The translations under genes and the position numbers were made by a program. The notes under the pieces are model-generated. The model made no database searches. It was not told where the DNA came from and worked only from the letters and a program-made list of their open reading frames with translations. From Bacillota bacterium (GTDB lineage Bacteria > Bacillota > Clostridia > Acetivibrionales > DSM-1351), in the NCBI GenBank assembly GCA_023409265.1, contig JAEYHZ010000008.1, positions 248,001 to 312,000 on the forward strand: DNA of 64,000 nucleotides, in the 5' to 3' direction. Of this stretch, positions 44,174 through 53,252 are shown one piece after another; position 1 is the stretch's first letter, and each line of letters opens with the position of its first letter.

Positions 44174-46477
44174 TTAGTCCAAATTACGGAATTCTCCCGG
44201 AGTAATTCCTTCATATTTTTTAAAAAACCGGTTGAAGCTCTGGTCGTTATTATAACCTGCCTGGTTTGCAATCTCAGCTATATTCATGTTTGTTTGTCTT
44301 AGAAGACTTTTTGCTTCTTCTATTCTTAGTCCATTTATATAATCAACAACAGATTTACCGGTTTTCTGTTTTACAATTTTACGTACATATGAATAACTGA
44401 TTCCAACATTGTCAGCTATGGCAGTGATATCAATATTCTTAAGAAAATTCTTCCGTATATATTCAAATACGCAATCTGCATGACTTAAATTTCCATTTAA
44501 CGGACTTTTAATATATTCAATAATTCCAGTGTAGAAACCTTTTAGCCATATTTCGATTTCTTCCACAGTCTCCTTCATGGAGATTTTCTGGTACACATTA
44601 TAGTCATTTCCGAACACATCACTGACATTGATGTTTTTATCCAACAGGTATTTTACTGTGTTACCTACAATTTGCATAAATATCTGTAATATATTATCCG
44701 GTGATAGGTAGGTCCTGTTTTTTATATCACCAACAAGTACATGAACAGCCATAAGTGTATCTTCCTTAACACCTAAACTAAGATTATTGAAAATATGCTT
44801 TTCAAGAGTATATGGATAATAGTATTTATTATTTTCATCCTGACTCTCATCCAGATTTAAAATTCTTCCATGCCCGAAGACCAATCTACGTTTTAGTGCC
44901 TCCAAAGCTTCATTAAAAGAACTTGGTATTTGAGATTTATTTGAATAGTAGTTGCCTTGAGCAATTGTAATTGTGTGATCAAGTATCTTTGATATTTCCT
45001 TTTGAATTGTTTCCAATGCACTTTTCAAGTCATCAGCACCTTGTTCTCTCTCAGTCTTATCGGAATTAATAATAATAACAATCTTATTTGCATCATACAA
45101 TACACCTTTGCTAATATGTTTTTGATTTAGAATTTCTTCAGCAACTTTTAGGATTAACATTTTCATGATATGATTCTGGTCCTGGGGATATTTCTCTTTA
45201 AACTTCCCATACTGATCTATTGAAATAATTGCGCATAGATAAAAGTCAAATCTGAAATCTACAAGCCCCATACTGCTGTCTTCAAAAGTTTCCACTCCAT
45301 CCTTGAGCAAACTTGCTAGATACTTTTCTTCAAGAGATTTTTTATTCTTCTCGACTATGTCATTAAGTAAATCTTCCTGTTGGGAAATAGCTGTAAAGGC
45401 TCTTGATAAAAGTGTCATCTCATTTTCATGGTCTTTTAAATCAAAACCCTTTCTTGTCTTGACGTTTTGTACAAGGGCATTAATGGGATTATATAATCTG
45501 CGTGAAAGATAATATGAAAAAACAATGCCCAGAAGCATGATCACGCCAATAATTAAAATCATCTGTACCCTTAACCCATATGCTTTATTCATCAGATAGT
45601 CAAGAGGAAATATTCCAACATAAATCCATCCATTTAGCTTTGTCTTATAGTATGCAATAATTTCTCTGTTTCCTTTTACTGAATTAATCATATAGCCACT
45701 GGTTTGTTCCGAATCCATAATCTCTTTAACATAAGCTTCATTTGAAATGTTTTGTCCTACTTTTGTTTTATCGACATGGGTAATAACTTTACCTGTACTG
45801 TCGATAATTCCAACAGAGCCGTCAGATGCATAGCCTAAATTGTTAATTGTATTGCATAGTCCCACTTCACTTATATTAACAACTATAACGCCATCCTGGC
45901 GTAAGGACAGCGCATTCAGGGGAAAGAGGTAGGTAATTACATTTATATTTCCCGAAGCACTGTTACCGGTTTTAATTACACGGTTACCCATCCATATAAT
46001 ACTGCTTTTCTCCCATTTTTTTTCATTATACCCGGTAATCCAATCAGTGTCATAGAACTCATTATTTGTTACCACTCCGTGGTTTGAGGTAATTATATAA
46101 TTTGCATTATCCAGATAAAAGTAAACTGAATAAAGCCTGCTGTTTGAATTTGCCGTATCACATATTACAGTAGCCAGCTTGTTTATTTCGATAATATCAT
46201 TTACATTGTTCTTGAGAAAATAAAAGTCATTCATTCCCTGGACTTTGTCAAAGACTCTGCTTGCTGATAACCTTATAGTATCTTTCTGAATTGAATCCAC
46301 GATTATATCATTCATGTTTTTAATTGTCTGTAAATTAAGTATCAGAGATTTGCTGATTTCATTTTCGGAATATTGAATAATTTCATAGTTAAAAATTAAG
46401 CCTGCAATAATTAGCGGGATAGCCAGGAACAGTGTAAATGCAAAAAAATACTTTGCAAGCATAGGTATTCTTTTCAT
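44174..46477 (-). CDS. Membrane AraC-family regulator with Cache-like sensor
   Basis: 767 residues. An N-terminal membrane helix (about 10-30) and a large extracytoplasmic region of about 250 residues resembling a dCache sensor (SVYFYLDNANYIITSNHGV; GSVGIIDSTGKVITHVDK) are followed by a second membrane helix (about 297-318), a long cytosolic linker and a C-terminal AraC double helix-turn-helix (ITAIADNVGISYSYVRKIVKQKTGKSVVDYI). It should sense an extracellular sugar or polymer fragment and control the adjacent importer. ATG 46477 follows GAGGGGG. No kinase or receiver domain is present, so it signals directly to DNA at the membrane. Confidence 0.88.
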   Translation of the reverse strand: MKRIPMLAKYFFAFTLFLAIPLIIAGLIFNYEIIQYSENEISKSLILNLQTIKNMNDIIVDSIQKDTIRLSASRVFDKVQGMNDFYFLKNNVNDIIEINKLATVICDTANSNSRLYSVYFYLDNANYIITSNHGVVTNNEFYDTDWITGYNEKKWEKSSIIWMGNRVIKTGNSASGNINVITYLFPLNALSLRQDGVIVVNISEVGLCNTINNLGYASDGSVGIIDSTGKVITHVDKTKVGQNISNEAYVKEIMDSEQTSGYMINSVKGNREIIAYYKTKLNGWIYVGIFPLDYLMNKAYGLRVQMILIIGVIMLLGIVFSYYLSRRLYNPINALVQNVKTRKGFDLKDHENEMTLLSRAFTAISQQEDLLNDIVEKNKKSLEEKYLASLLKDGVETFEDSSMGLVDFRFDFYLCAIISIDQYGKFKEKYPQDQNHIMKMLILKVAEEILNQKHISKGVLYDANKIVIIINSDKTEREQGADDLKSALETIQKEISKILDHTITIAQGNYYSNKSQIPSSFNEALEALKRRLVFGHGRILNLDESQDENNKYYYPYTLEKHIFNNLSLGVKEDTLMAVHVLVGDIKNRTYLSPDNILQIFMQIVGNTVKYLLDKNINVSDVFGNDYNVYQKISMKETVEEIEIWLKGFYTGIIEYIKSPLNGNLSHADCVFEYIRKNFLKNIDITAIADNVGISYSYVRKIVKQKTGKSVVDYINGLRIEEAKSLLRQTNMNIAEIANQAGYNNDQSFNRFFKKYEGITPGEFRNLD

Positions 46478-46577
46478 GCCGCGTCCCCCTCATAAAACAT
46501 GTCCATGTTTACTTATCTTTTTTCCATGATTTATATATTATAACTATAAAACCTTATTTTTACAAATGTGTAGTATT

Positions 46578-46603
46578 CAAAAAAAAACACCCGTATAGGT
46601 GTT
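46578..46603 (-). terminator. Terminator of the deaminase-urt operon
   Basis: On the minus strand AACACC/GGTGTT arms with a 5-base loop are followed by a run of about ten T. It lies 45 bp after urtE. Confidence 0.85.
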
Positions 46604-46647
46604 GAGAGTTAAAAGTAATTAATTTTTAGATTTATTTTTAATCCAAA

Positions 46648-47346
46648 CTACAGTGCCAGATACCTCCTGGTCATTTCATCAGTAAGCTCTTCCATATCAC
46701 CTTGGGAAACTATACAGCCCTTCTGCATTATGGCGAATTTGTCTGCCAGCTTTTTAGCAAATTTCAGGTTTTGTTCCACAACAATCATAGTTATCTTCTT
46801 TTCTTCGGATATCTTCTTCAGGGTTGAAGCAATTTCCGAGACTATGTTGGGTTGAATACCCTCTGTGGGCTCATCCAGCAGAATCATTCTCGGAGATGAC
46901 ATAAGGCATCTTGCCAGGGCCAACTGCTGCTGAAGACCACCCGACAGCACTCCGCCCTTTCTGGGCAAATGCTCCTTCAAAGCCGGGAAATAACTCATCA
47001 CCCATTCCTTCTGTAATTGGATATCTATATCCTTATGGCCCAGAGCACCCAGATCCAGGTTTTCCTCCACCGTCAGAAGGGGAATTACTTCCCTGCCCTG
47101 GGGGACATAGCCTATTCCTTCCGAGCAGCGAAGAAAAGTGCGTTTTTTTGTAATGTCCTTTTTAAGAAAATGTATGTTTCCCTGTTCGACAGGCAGAAGT
47201 CCCATAATGCTTTTAAGAAGTGTGGTTTTTCCCACGCCGTTGCGGCCCAGAATCGCCACTTTGTCTCCTTCATTTATGTGAAGTGACAAGCCGTTGATTA
47301 CTTTGCTTTTACCATAGTTAACATGAATATTATTAGCGGAAAACAT
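46648..47346 (-). CDS. urtE: UrtE-like ABC transporter ATPase
   Basis: 232 residues, LivF/UrtE family: Walker A GRNGVGKTT, signature LSGGLQQQLALARCLM, Walker B MILLDEPTEGIQPN, and a His-less VVEQNLKFAKKLA switch typical of the LivF/UrtE line. GAGGTAAT precedes ATG 47346. It is the last gene of an operon codA-urtA-urtB-urtC-urtD-urtE. Together with UrtD it forms the ATPase pair of a urea/short-chain amide-type importer. Confidence 0.88.
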   Translation of the reverse strand: MFSANNIHVNYGKSKVINGLSLHINEGDKVAILGRNGVGKTTLLKSIMGLLPVEQGNIHFLKKDITKKRTFLRCSEGIGYVPQGREVIPLLTVEENLDLGALGHKDIDIQLQKEWVMSYFPALKEHLPRKGGVLSGGLQQQLALARCLMSSPRMILLDEPTEGIQPNIVSEIASTLKKISEEKKITMIVVEQNLKFAKKLADKFAIMQKGCIVSQGDMEELTDEMTRRYLAL

Positions 47347-47417
47347 ATTTATTACCTCCCCGTGATGTTCTGATAGCTTCTGATTATAAGCTTTGTCTGT
47401 TGTCTTTTGACTTCGGC

Positions 47418-48161
47418 CTATTCGCTCTCCTTCAAATAAACCTCAATAACCCTGGGATTGTTCTGAACCTCTTCAAAGCTGCCCTCTGCCAGCAGCATTC
47501 CCTGATGCAGCACCGTTACCGTCTCGGCTACCTGTTTGACAAAGTCCATATCATGCTCAACAACAATAACAGTATGATCACCTAAAAGAGTCTTTATCAT
47601 TTCACCTGTTTTATAGGTCTCCTCTGCCGTCATTCCGGCTGTGGGCTCGTCAAGTATTATAAGCTTCGGATTCTGTGCCACTATCATTCCTATCTCAAGC
47701 CACTGTCTTTCACCATGGGACAGATCACAGGCAACAACTTCCTTCTTATGTTCAAGATTAATTTGCTGCAATATTTCGTCTATCTTATTATTAATTTGAA
47801 CAGTTCTCCTGAAGAAAAAAGATTTAACAGTTGAACTGAAACCTTCAAGAGCAACCTCAATATTTTTTTCAACGGTCATATTATCAAATACATTGGGCCC
47901 CTGAAATTTACGTCCTATTTTGTATTTGCCGGAAATTTCACTTGCGCTTTTTCCGGTAATGTCCCTGCCTTCAAATAATACCTTCCCCTTTGTGGGTTTG
48001 GTTTTACCGGTAATCAGATCCATCAAGGTGGTCTTGCCTGCACCATTGGGTCCGATAATAACCCTCAGTTCCTTTTCTCTTATTGCAAGGCTGACATCTG
48101 TCAATGCTTTAAACAAGTTAAATTCAACGCTTAAGTTTTGAACCTCTAAGATATTACTCAT
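47418..48161 (-). CDS. urtD: UrtD-like ABC transporter ATPase
   Basis: 247 residues, LivG/UrtD family: Walker A GPNGAGKTTLMDLITGKTKP, signature-like DLSHGERQWLEIGMIVAQ and Walker B LIILDEPTAGMTAEE. DLSHGERQWLEI is characteristic of UrtD. It belongs to the urt-type operon between UrtC and UrtE. Confidence 0.9.
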   Translation of the reverse strand: MSNILEVQNLSVEFNLFKALTDVSLAIREKELRVIIGPNGAGKTTLMDLITGKTKPTKGKVLFEGRDITGKSASEISGKYKIGRKFQGPNVFDNMTVEKNIEVALEGFSSTVKSFFFRRTVQINNKIDEILQQINLEHKKEVVACDLSHGERQWLEIGMIVAQNPKLIILDEPTAGMTAEETYKTGEMIKTLLGDHTVIVVEHDMDFVKQVAETVTVLHQGMLLAEGSFEEVQNNPRVIEVYLKESE

Positions 48162-48209
48162 ATAAACCCTCTCCCTTCAAGGATGACTGAATTAAAAATC
48201 TTCTCAAAA

Positions 48210-49298
48210 CTATCTCTCAAGAAAATTGGGTTTCATTACTTCCTCATTTCCCGCTTTTATCTTTGAAGCATACTGTTTTTCGATCATTTTGCCGATAAAG
48301 CCGTTTGGCAAGACAAATACTACAACAAGCACAAGAGCACCCAATATCAGCATCCAGTAATCGGAAATTCTTTCTGATAACAGTACCTGAAGCCAATTAA
48401 TAACAACCGTTCCTACTATTGCTCCGGTCATGTTGCCTCTGCCCCCCACAGCAACCCAAACCAGGACCAGGGTCGAAAGTGTAACTCCCACATCAACCGG
48501 TGAAATTATTCCGTTGACAGGCCCGACCAACGCTCCTGCCAGGCCGGCCAAAACACCTGAAATAGTAAAAACTACAATTTTAAAGCTAATTGGATTGAAG
48601 CCCAGAAATGTCAGCCTGGCTTCATTTTCCCGTATCGCCTGCAATATGTTTCCAAAACGGCTTTTTGTCAGCCATAAACATAAGAGATAGGCCAGTAATG
48701 TTATTATAAGTACTGTATAATACATCTGGACACTGCTCAGTTTTATATCCAGAATTCTTCTGGGCAGCCCTCCGAGACCATTAGTTCCATTAGTATATTT
48801 TTGCTGATTTGATATAAAGAGTTCAAATATATTTGCAAGCGCCAGAGTTATTAATGAGAAAAATACTCCGTTTATCTTACTTGAAAAAATAAACCAGCCC
48901 AGTATGGCTGCCACAATACCCGGAATAATCAACGCCAGAGCGAAAGCCCAAATGGGATTTGTCAGCGGCTTGAAAAGCTCCGGCAGCTCTGTCAGATTGA
49001 ATCTTGTCATATAATCAGGCAGTCCCTCCGGCAGTGCTTTAATCAGGGTATAGGAAATTCCTACGATGTAGCCACCCATACCGAAGAGCACCGCATGCCC
49101 CATATTCATAAGTCCTGTATAGCCCCACAAAAGATCCAGAGATAAAGCAAATATTATATATACCATTACCTTTGCCATGTATTCCATTCTCAGGGGGGTT
49201 ACCATGAGCGGGAATGTCAATAAAAGTACAAATACAAGCATGTCGATATATCTGTTTACAGGAAGTTTTTTTATATAGTCAGTCATTTTAGTCTCCAT
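48210..49298 (-). CDS. urtC: UrtC-like ABC transporter permease
   Basis: About 362 residues, LivM/UrtC family, about ten membrane helices; GLMNMGHAVLFGMGGYIVGI and RENEARLTFLGFNPISFK are family features. ATG 49298 has AAAGGAGGT 9 bases upstream; a longer in-frame reading to 49325 begins inside the urtB gene. It overlaps nothing else and is 8 bp past the urtB stop. Confidence 0.9.
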   Translation of the reverse strand: METKMTDYIKKLPVNRYIDMLVFVLLLTFPLMVTPLRMEYMAKVMVYIIFALSLDLLWGYTGLMNMGHAVLFGMGGYIVGISYTLIKALPEGLPDYMTRFNLTELPELFKPLTNPIWAFALALIIPGIVAAILGWFIFSSKINGVFFSLITLALANIFELFISNQQKYTNGTNGLGGLPRRILDIKLSSVQMYYTVLIITLLAYLLCLWLTKSRFGNILQAIRENEARLTFLGFNPISFKIVVFTISGVLAGLAGALVGPVNGIISPVDVGVTLSTLVLVWVAVGGRGNMTGAIVGTVVINWLQVLLSERISDYWMLILGALVLVVVFVLPNGFIGKMIEKQYASKIKAGNEEVMKPNFLER

Positions 49299-49305
49299 TC
49301 CGCCG

Positions 49306-50160
49306 CTACCTCCTTTCAGATGCAAATAAACCTTCAGGCTTAAATCTGATAATGACTATAACAATCAGAAACACTATTATTTTTGCATTGACCATATCAC
49401 CGTAACCGCTAAGGATTGAAGTGGATTCACCTATCATCACCGACGATAACGCTGTTCCTATAAGGGAATTAACGCCTCCAACCACTACATTCATAAAGGT
49501 ATCAGTCAGATAGGTTGTTCCCATAAAGGGTGAGACACTGGAAATTGGAGCCAGCACTGCACCTGCCAGTCCGGCAAGCCCCATACCATGTGCAAAGGTC
49601 CAGGTATCCACCCTGCTGGTGTCTATTCCCAGACATTCTGTCATAGCTCTGTTCTGGGTGGTTGAGGCAGCTGTTTTTCCAAAACGGGTTTTGTGGAAAA
49701 TCCACCAGGTAACAACAGCTGCAAGTATTGTTATCAGTATGACAAACAGGTAATAGTGCGGAACAACCACCTTTCCAATAGTAAAGTTGCCTCTGAATGG
49801 AATTCCAACCAGCTTTAGTTCCGCACCGCAGATCAATCTGACACCCTGTTTGAGTAATATTGATACAGAGAAGGTGGCCAAAAGAGTTTCAGCCTGTTTT
49901 CCATACAATTTCTTTATTACGAATTTTTCCATTGCAATACCCAGTACCGCCGATACTATATAGGCAGAAATAACTGCTGTAATAAAGGGAAGCTGGAAAA
50001 CCGTATAAACGTAATAGCACACATAGGCACCAAACATTATCACTTCGGTGTGAGCCAGATTTACAACCTTCATATAGCCCAGGATGATAACCAGTCCCAG
50101 AGCTGACAGCAATAGTACCGCAGATGAGTTTATTCCGTTAATAATATTCGTCAAAAGCAT
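49306..50160 (-). CDS. urtB: UrtB-like ABC transporter permease
   Basis: About 284 residues, LivH/UrtB family, about eight membrane helices; VVNLAHTEVIMFGAYVCYYVY and TQNRAMTECLGIDTSRVDTWTF match. ATG 50160 lies 8 bases after AAGGGTG. It follows the binding-protein gene by 41 bp. Confidence 0.9.
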   Translation of the reverse strand: MLLTNIINGINSSAVLLLSALGLVIILGYMKVVNLAHTEVIMFGAYVCYYVYTVFQLPFITAVISAYIVSAVLGIAMEKFVIKKLYGKQAETLLATFSVSILLKQGVRLICGAELKLVGIPFRGNFTIGKVVVPHYYLFVILITILAAVVTWWIFHKTRFGKTAASTTQNRAMTECLGIDTSRVDTWTFAHGMGLAGLAGAVLAPISSVSPFMGTTYLTDTFMNVVVGGVNSLIGTALSSVMIGESTSILSGYGDMVNAKIIVFLIVIVIIRFKPEGLFASERR

Positions 50161-50201
50161 ATGCAAAACACCCTTCTGTTTAGATTTCTACCGGATGACT
50201 C

Positions 50202-51383
50202 TTATTTCTTTTCAGGAATCGGCTGTATAATATCGTCCGATTCAAAAACCACATCAAACTTACCTTCAGCATTTACCTTACCTATCCTGGCCTTTGCCCA
50301 GATGTGGTGAGTAGCTGCATCTATTTTCACATGGCCCTGTGGAGCATCAAATTCCAGATTGTCAAAAGCTTTCAGAATTTCTTCGGTATTAAGTTCCTTT
50401 GTTTTCTTAAGAGCCTCGGCAAGCAGCATTACACTTGTATAGCTGGATTCGCCCACTGCTGTAACGCCATCTGCTGAGCCGTATTTCTTTGCGTATTTTT
50501 CGAGATAGGTCTTATTTTCAGAAGTATCTACCGTATTGAAATAATTAACAGAGGTAAAGTGTCCCTTTGCAAGATCAGCCCCTAAAGCCTGTACCATTGA
50601 TTCATCGGTAATAAAGCTGGCTATAGGTGTTTTATCAGGACTTAATCCGAAGCTGTTGTACTGCTTGTAGAAAGCAACCGAGCTGTCACCGTTAAGGTTG
50701 CAGTAAATAACGTCTGCACCTGACTCCTTGATTTTGTTAATAGTTGATGAGAAATCACTGTGTCCCGAAGGAACCAGTTCTTCACCGACAACAGTACCAC
50801 CGCAGGTTGTGAGAGTTTCTGAACACTGTTTGTTTATCAGTGCGGCATAAACAGTATCCGTCCCCAGCAGGAAGAACTTTTTACCTACATTATTAACAAG
50901 CCAGGGCACATACAGGTCTCCCTGCTGATTTGGAACGATACCCGTGTAAACAATGTTTGGTGATGGTTTTTCACCCTCATAGAAGGTCGGATATACCAGG
51001 ATGCCGTTGTTCTCTTCTATGACCGGTGCAGCCGCAATTCTGCTTGCTGAAGTATACAAACCAACTGTTGCTACAACCTTATCCTGCATTATCAATTTCT
51101 TCATTTTTTCGGCTGCCGTTGCTGCATCAGTAGCATAGTCCTCTTCTACCGTCACAAGCTTCTTTCCGTTGATACCGCCGGCTTCATTAATCTCTTCAAT
51201 AGCAAGCTTTGCTGATTTATACATGGTATCTTCAGTTATTGCAGTAGGGCCGCTCATGGCAAAAAGCAAACCGATTTTTATTGTGGAGTCATCTCCCTTG
51301 CCGGCACAGCCGCTGATGGTTCCAACTGCAAATACCATTGCCATAATCAAGGCAATAATTTTTAATGCTTTAACTTTTTTCAT
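50202..51383 (-). CDS. urtA: UrtA-like substrate-binding lipoprotein
   Basis: A 393-residue solute-binding protein of the Peripla_BP_5/6 superfamily near UrtA and AmiC. A signal peptide with lipobox ISGC is followed by IKIGLLFAMSGPTAITEDTMYKSA, YPTFYEGEKPSPNIVYTG and PNQQGDLYVPWL; the last two are close to UrtA. In this operon the next gene upstream is a cytosine-deaminase-like enzyme and no urease is near, so the ligand may be a pyrimidine, a creatinine-like ring, or a short amide rather than urea. This is an inference. Confidence 0.85.
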   Translation of the reverse strand: MKKVKALKIIALIMAMVFAVGTISGCAGKGDDSTIKIGLLFAMSGPTAITEDTMYKSAKLAIEEINEAGGINGKKLVTVEEDYATDAATAAEKMKKLIMQDKVVATVGLYTSASRIAAAPVIEENNGILVYPTFYEGEKPSPNIVYTGIVPNQQGDLYVPWLVNNVGKKFFLLGTDTVYAALINKQCSETLTTCGGTVVGEELVPSGHSDFSSTINKIKESGADVIYCNLNGDSSVAFYKQYNSFGLSPDKTPIASFITDESMVQALGADLAKGHFTSVNYFNTVDTSENKTYLEKYAKKYGSADGVTAVGESSYTSVMLLAEALKKTKELNTEEILKAFDNLEFDAPQGHVKIDAATHHIWAKARIGKVNAEGKFDVVFESDDIIQPIPEKK

Positions 51384-51494
51384 ATTCTTACCCCTCTTTT
51401 CATATAGATTTCTTCCTATAAAAATTTGTTATCAGCGTATAAAATTTGATTCTTATGCTGCTTATTCCTTACCGGTTATTTCTTCCCTCATCTT

Positions 51495-52736
51495 TTAGAG
51501 GGTTAGTTCCACTCTTGCAGGTGTCTGCTTCATTATTACTTCTCCGTTATGCACTGAGAATAATACCTCTCTCAGATGCCTCACTGCCTCATAGTCATTT
51601 TGTGCATTGAGAATAATGAAGTTTGCAGGCTTACCTTCCTCTATACCGTATTGGTCTTCAATGCAGAGATTCCTGGCACCGTTAATACTGATAAAATCCA
51701 GACTCCTGTTTATGTCCTCAAACCCAAGCATATGGCAGGCATGAAGTCCCATATCCAGTACTCTGAGCAAATTTCCCTCCCCTGCAGGATACCAGGGGTC
51801 TGCTATGGAATCCTGACCCAGAGCAACATTCATACCCTCCTGGCTTAATTCCCTGACTCTGGTAATGCCCCGTCTTTTCGGGAAGGGATCAATTCTTCCC
51901 TGCAAATGAATACTCTCCGTGGGGCAGGAGGCAAAGCGTATGCCTGATAATTTGAGCAGTTTGAACAACTTGGAGCAATAGGCATTGTTGTAGGAATGCA
52001 TTGCTACTGTGTGACTTGCAACCACTCTTGAACCGATTTGCCTTTCATATGCTTTGGTTGCAAGTACTTCCAGAAATCTGGATTGTCCATCATCAATTTC
52101 ATCACAGTGGACATCTATCATCCTGTCATACTTTACTGCCAGCTCGGTTATAAAATTGATGGAATCAATTCCGTATTCCCTGCAGAATTCAAAATGGGGT
52201 ATAGCTCCAATTGCATCTGCCCCCATCTCTATCGCCCTTATCATGAGCCTATCTCCTTTTGGGTAGGAGTATATGCCGCTTTGGGGAAAAGCCACCAATT
52301 GTATTTCAACTTTTCCCTTCATTTCTTCTTTCAGCTCCAACAGCGCTTCAAGGCCTATAAGGCTTTCCTGAGTGGTATCTACATGAGTGCGGATAAATTG
52401 GACTCCATGGCTTACCTGCATTTCAATTGCTTTTCTGGCATTTTTCTTTATCAGCCCTTTGGTTAATGGAATTTGTTCCTTGTATTCACTCCAAATCTGT
52501 ATCCCTTCAAATAAGGTGCCGCTCATGTTGAAGCGGGGCTGCCCCACTGTCATAACACAATCCAGGTGAATATGCGGTTCTACAAAGGGCGGCATTAACA
52601 GCTTTTCCTTCCCATCAATCGCATGTTTCGGAACCGGCATCACTCCGGCAGGAACTATCTTTGTAAAAAAACCGTTCTCTATTTCAATATCCCATAAACC
52701 CTCTTTTCCTCTTATAAGGGTGTTAGTAATAAACAT
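51495..52736 (-). CDS. Cytosine-deaminase-like amidohydrolase
   Basis: A 413-residue TIM-barrel amidohydrolase close to E. coli CodA throughout (EPHIHLDCVMTVGQPRFN, RTHVDTTQ, DVHCDEIDDGQSRFLE, SHTVAMHSYNNAY). Metal and catalytic residues are present: H55, H57, H210, E213, H242 and D309. At the specificity site E. coli has GHDD; here the sequence is GQDS (306-310), so the residue after the metal Asp is Ser310 instead of Asp314. Related changes alter pyrimidine preference, so cytosine is not certain and creatinine-like or modified pyrimidine rings are possible. It is the first gene of the urt-type operon, behind an attenuator-like leader. Confidence 0.85.
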   Translation of the reverse strand: MFITNTLIRGKEGLWDIEIENGFFTKIVPAGVMPVPKHAIDGKEKLLMPPFVEPHIHLDCVMTVGQPRFNMSGTLFEGIQIWSEYKEQIPLTKGLIKKNARKAIEMQVSHGVQFIRTHVDTTQESLIGLEALLELKEEMKGKVEIQLVAFPQSGIYSYPKGDRLMIRAIEMGADAIGAIPHFEFCREYGIDSINFITELAVKYDRMIDVHCDEIDDGQSRFLEVLATKAYERQIGSRVVASHTVAMHSYNNAYCSKLFKLLKLSGIRFASCPTESIHLQGRIDPFPKRRGITRVRELSQEGMNVALGQDSIADPWYPAGEGNLLRVLDMGLHACHMLGFEDINRSLDFISINGARNLCIEDQYGIEEGKPANFIILNAQNDYEAVRHLREVLFSVHNGEVIMKQTPARVELTL

Positions 52737-52765
52737 TGGACTCCCCTTTCTTATTTCTAAGAAAT

Positions 52766-52814
52766 TAAAAAAAGAAAGAAGCCTAATCCTGCTATTAAGC
52801 GGAAATAGACTTCT
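52766..52814 (-). terminator. Leader terminator (attenuator-like) before the deaminase gene
   Basis: On the minus strand, arms AGAAGTCTATTTCCGC and its near-complement (52799-52814 and 52777-52792) around a 6-base loop are followed by a T-run (52767-52773). It lies between the promoter at 52857-52885 and the gene start at 52736, in an untranslated leader of about 115 nt. No minus-strand gene ends here, so it can stop transcription ahead of the operon. Confidence 0.65.
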
Positions 52815-52821
52815 TCGTCAT
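52795..52821 (-). CDS. Possible 8-residue leader peptide
   Basis: ATG at 52819-52821 opens a frame coding MTKKSISA and a stop that runs into the terminator stem, which suggests translation could affect the hairpin. The site upstream (TTGAAGAC) is weak and the frame is tiny, so this may be chance. A perfect palindrome CAAGATATCTTG lies just upstream (about 52829-52840). Confidence 0.2.
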   Translation of the reverse strand: MTKKSISA

Positions 52822-52856
52822 TTGTCTTCAAGATATCTTGTATTTAATTTATTACA

Positions 52857-52885
52857 ATAATAGCCCATAGTATAATTACTGTCAA
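52857..52885 (-). promoter_or_regulatory. Sigma-A promoter of the deaminase-urt operon
   Basis: On the minus strand TTGACA (52880-52885) and TATTAT (52857-52862) have a 17-base spacer. The -35 is a perfect consensus. Confidence 0.75.
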
Positions 52886-52942
52886 CTGGTTTTGGAGGTT
52901 AGCTCCGACTTTTGTCTGCAGCATACTAAATGATTTAATTTT

Positions 52943-52963
52943 GTTTGTGCACACTGCACAAAC
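52943..52963. promoter_or_regulatory. Candidate operator GTTTGTGCA-cac-TGCACAAAC
   Basis: Perfect 9-base arms with a 3-base spacer lie in the divergent region between the deaminase operon and pucR, about 60-80 bp upstream of the operon's -35. The position fits an activator site such as PucR. The remainder of the 52737-53252 gap holds the leader and promoter described separately and no further gene. Confidence 0.5.
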
Positions 52964-53252
52964 TGATCTGCCGGATTCATTGACACCTGTATCCGGCTTT
53001 AGTAAAATAAATTTAACACAGGCTTGAAAGACTTAATTTGAATTGGTTTTCCAAGCCAACCTATAAATTTATCGCCCCGCAGCATATTAAAGCATAGCAG
53101 GTGGATATGTAAAATAAAGAATGAAAATGCTTTGAACGCGCATGGCTGATTAGCCTCCTTTATTCGCCTTATAGCGTTAAAGTAGGTTATTTTTCATCAC
53201 ATTTTGTTGCCGCTATGCGGCTCAAAGCCATGACATGGCTTGGGAGGTCAAT

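Noticed and set aside
52737..53252. Purine (guanine/xanthine), guanidine or c-di-GMP riboswitch in the deaminase or PucR leader.
   Set aside because: No conserved riboswitch core was recognised by eye; only the terminator, promoter and inverted repeat can be supported.
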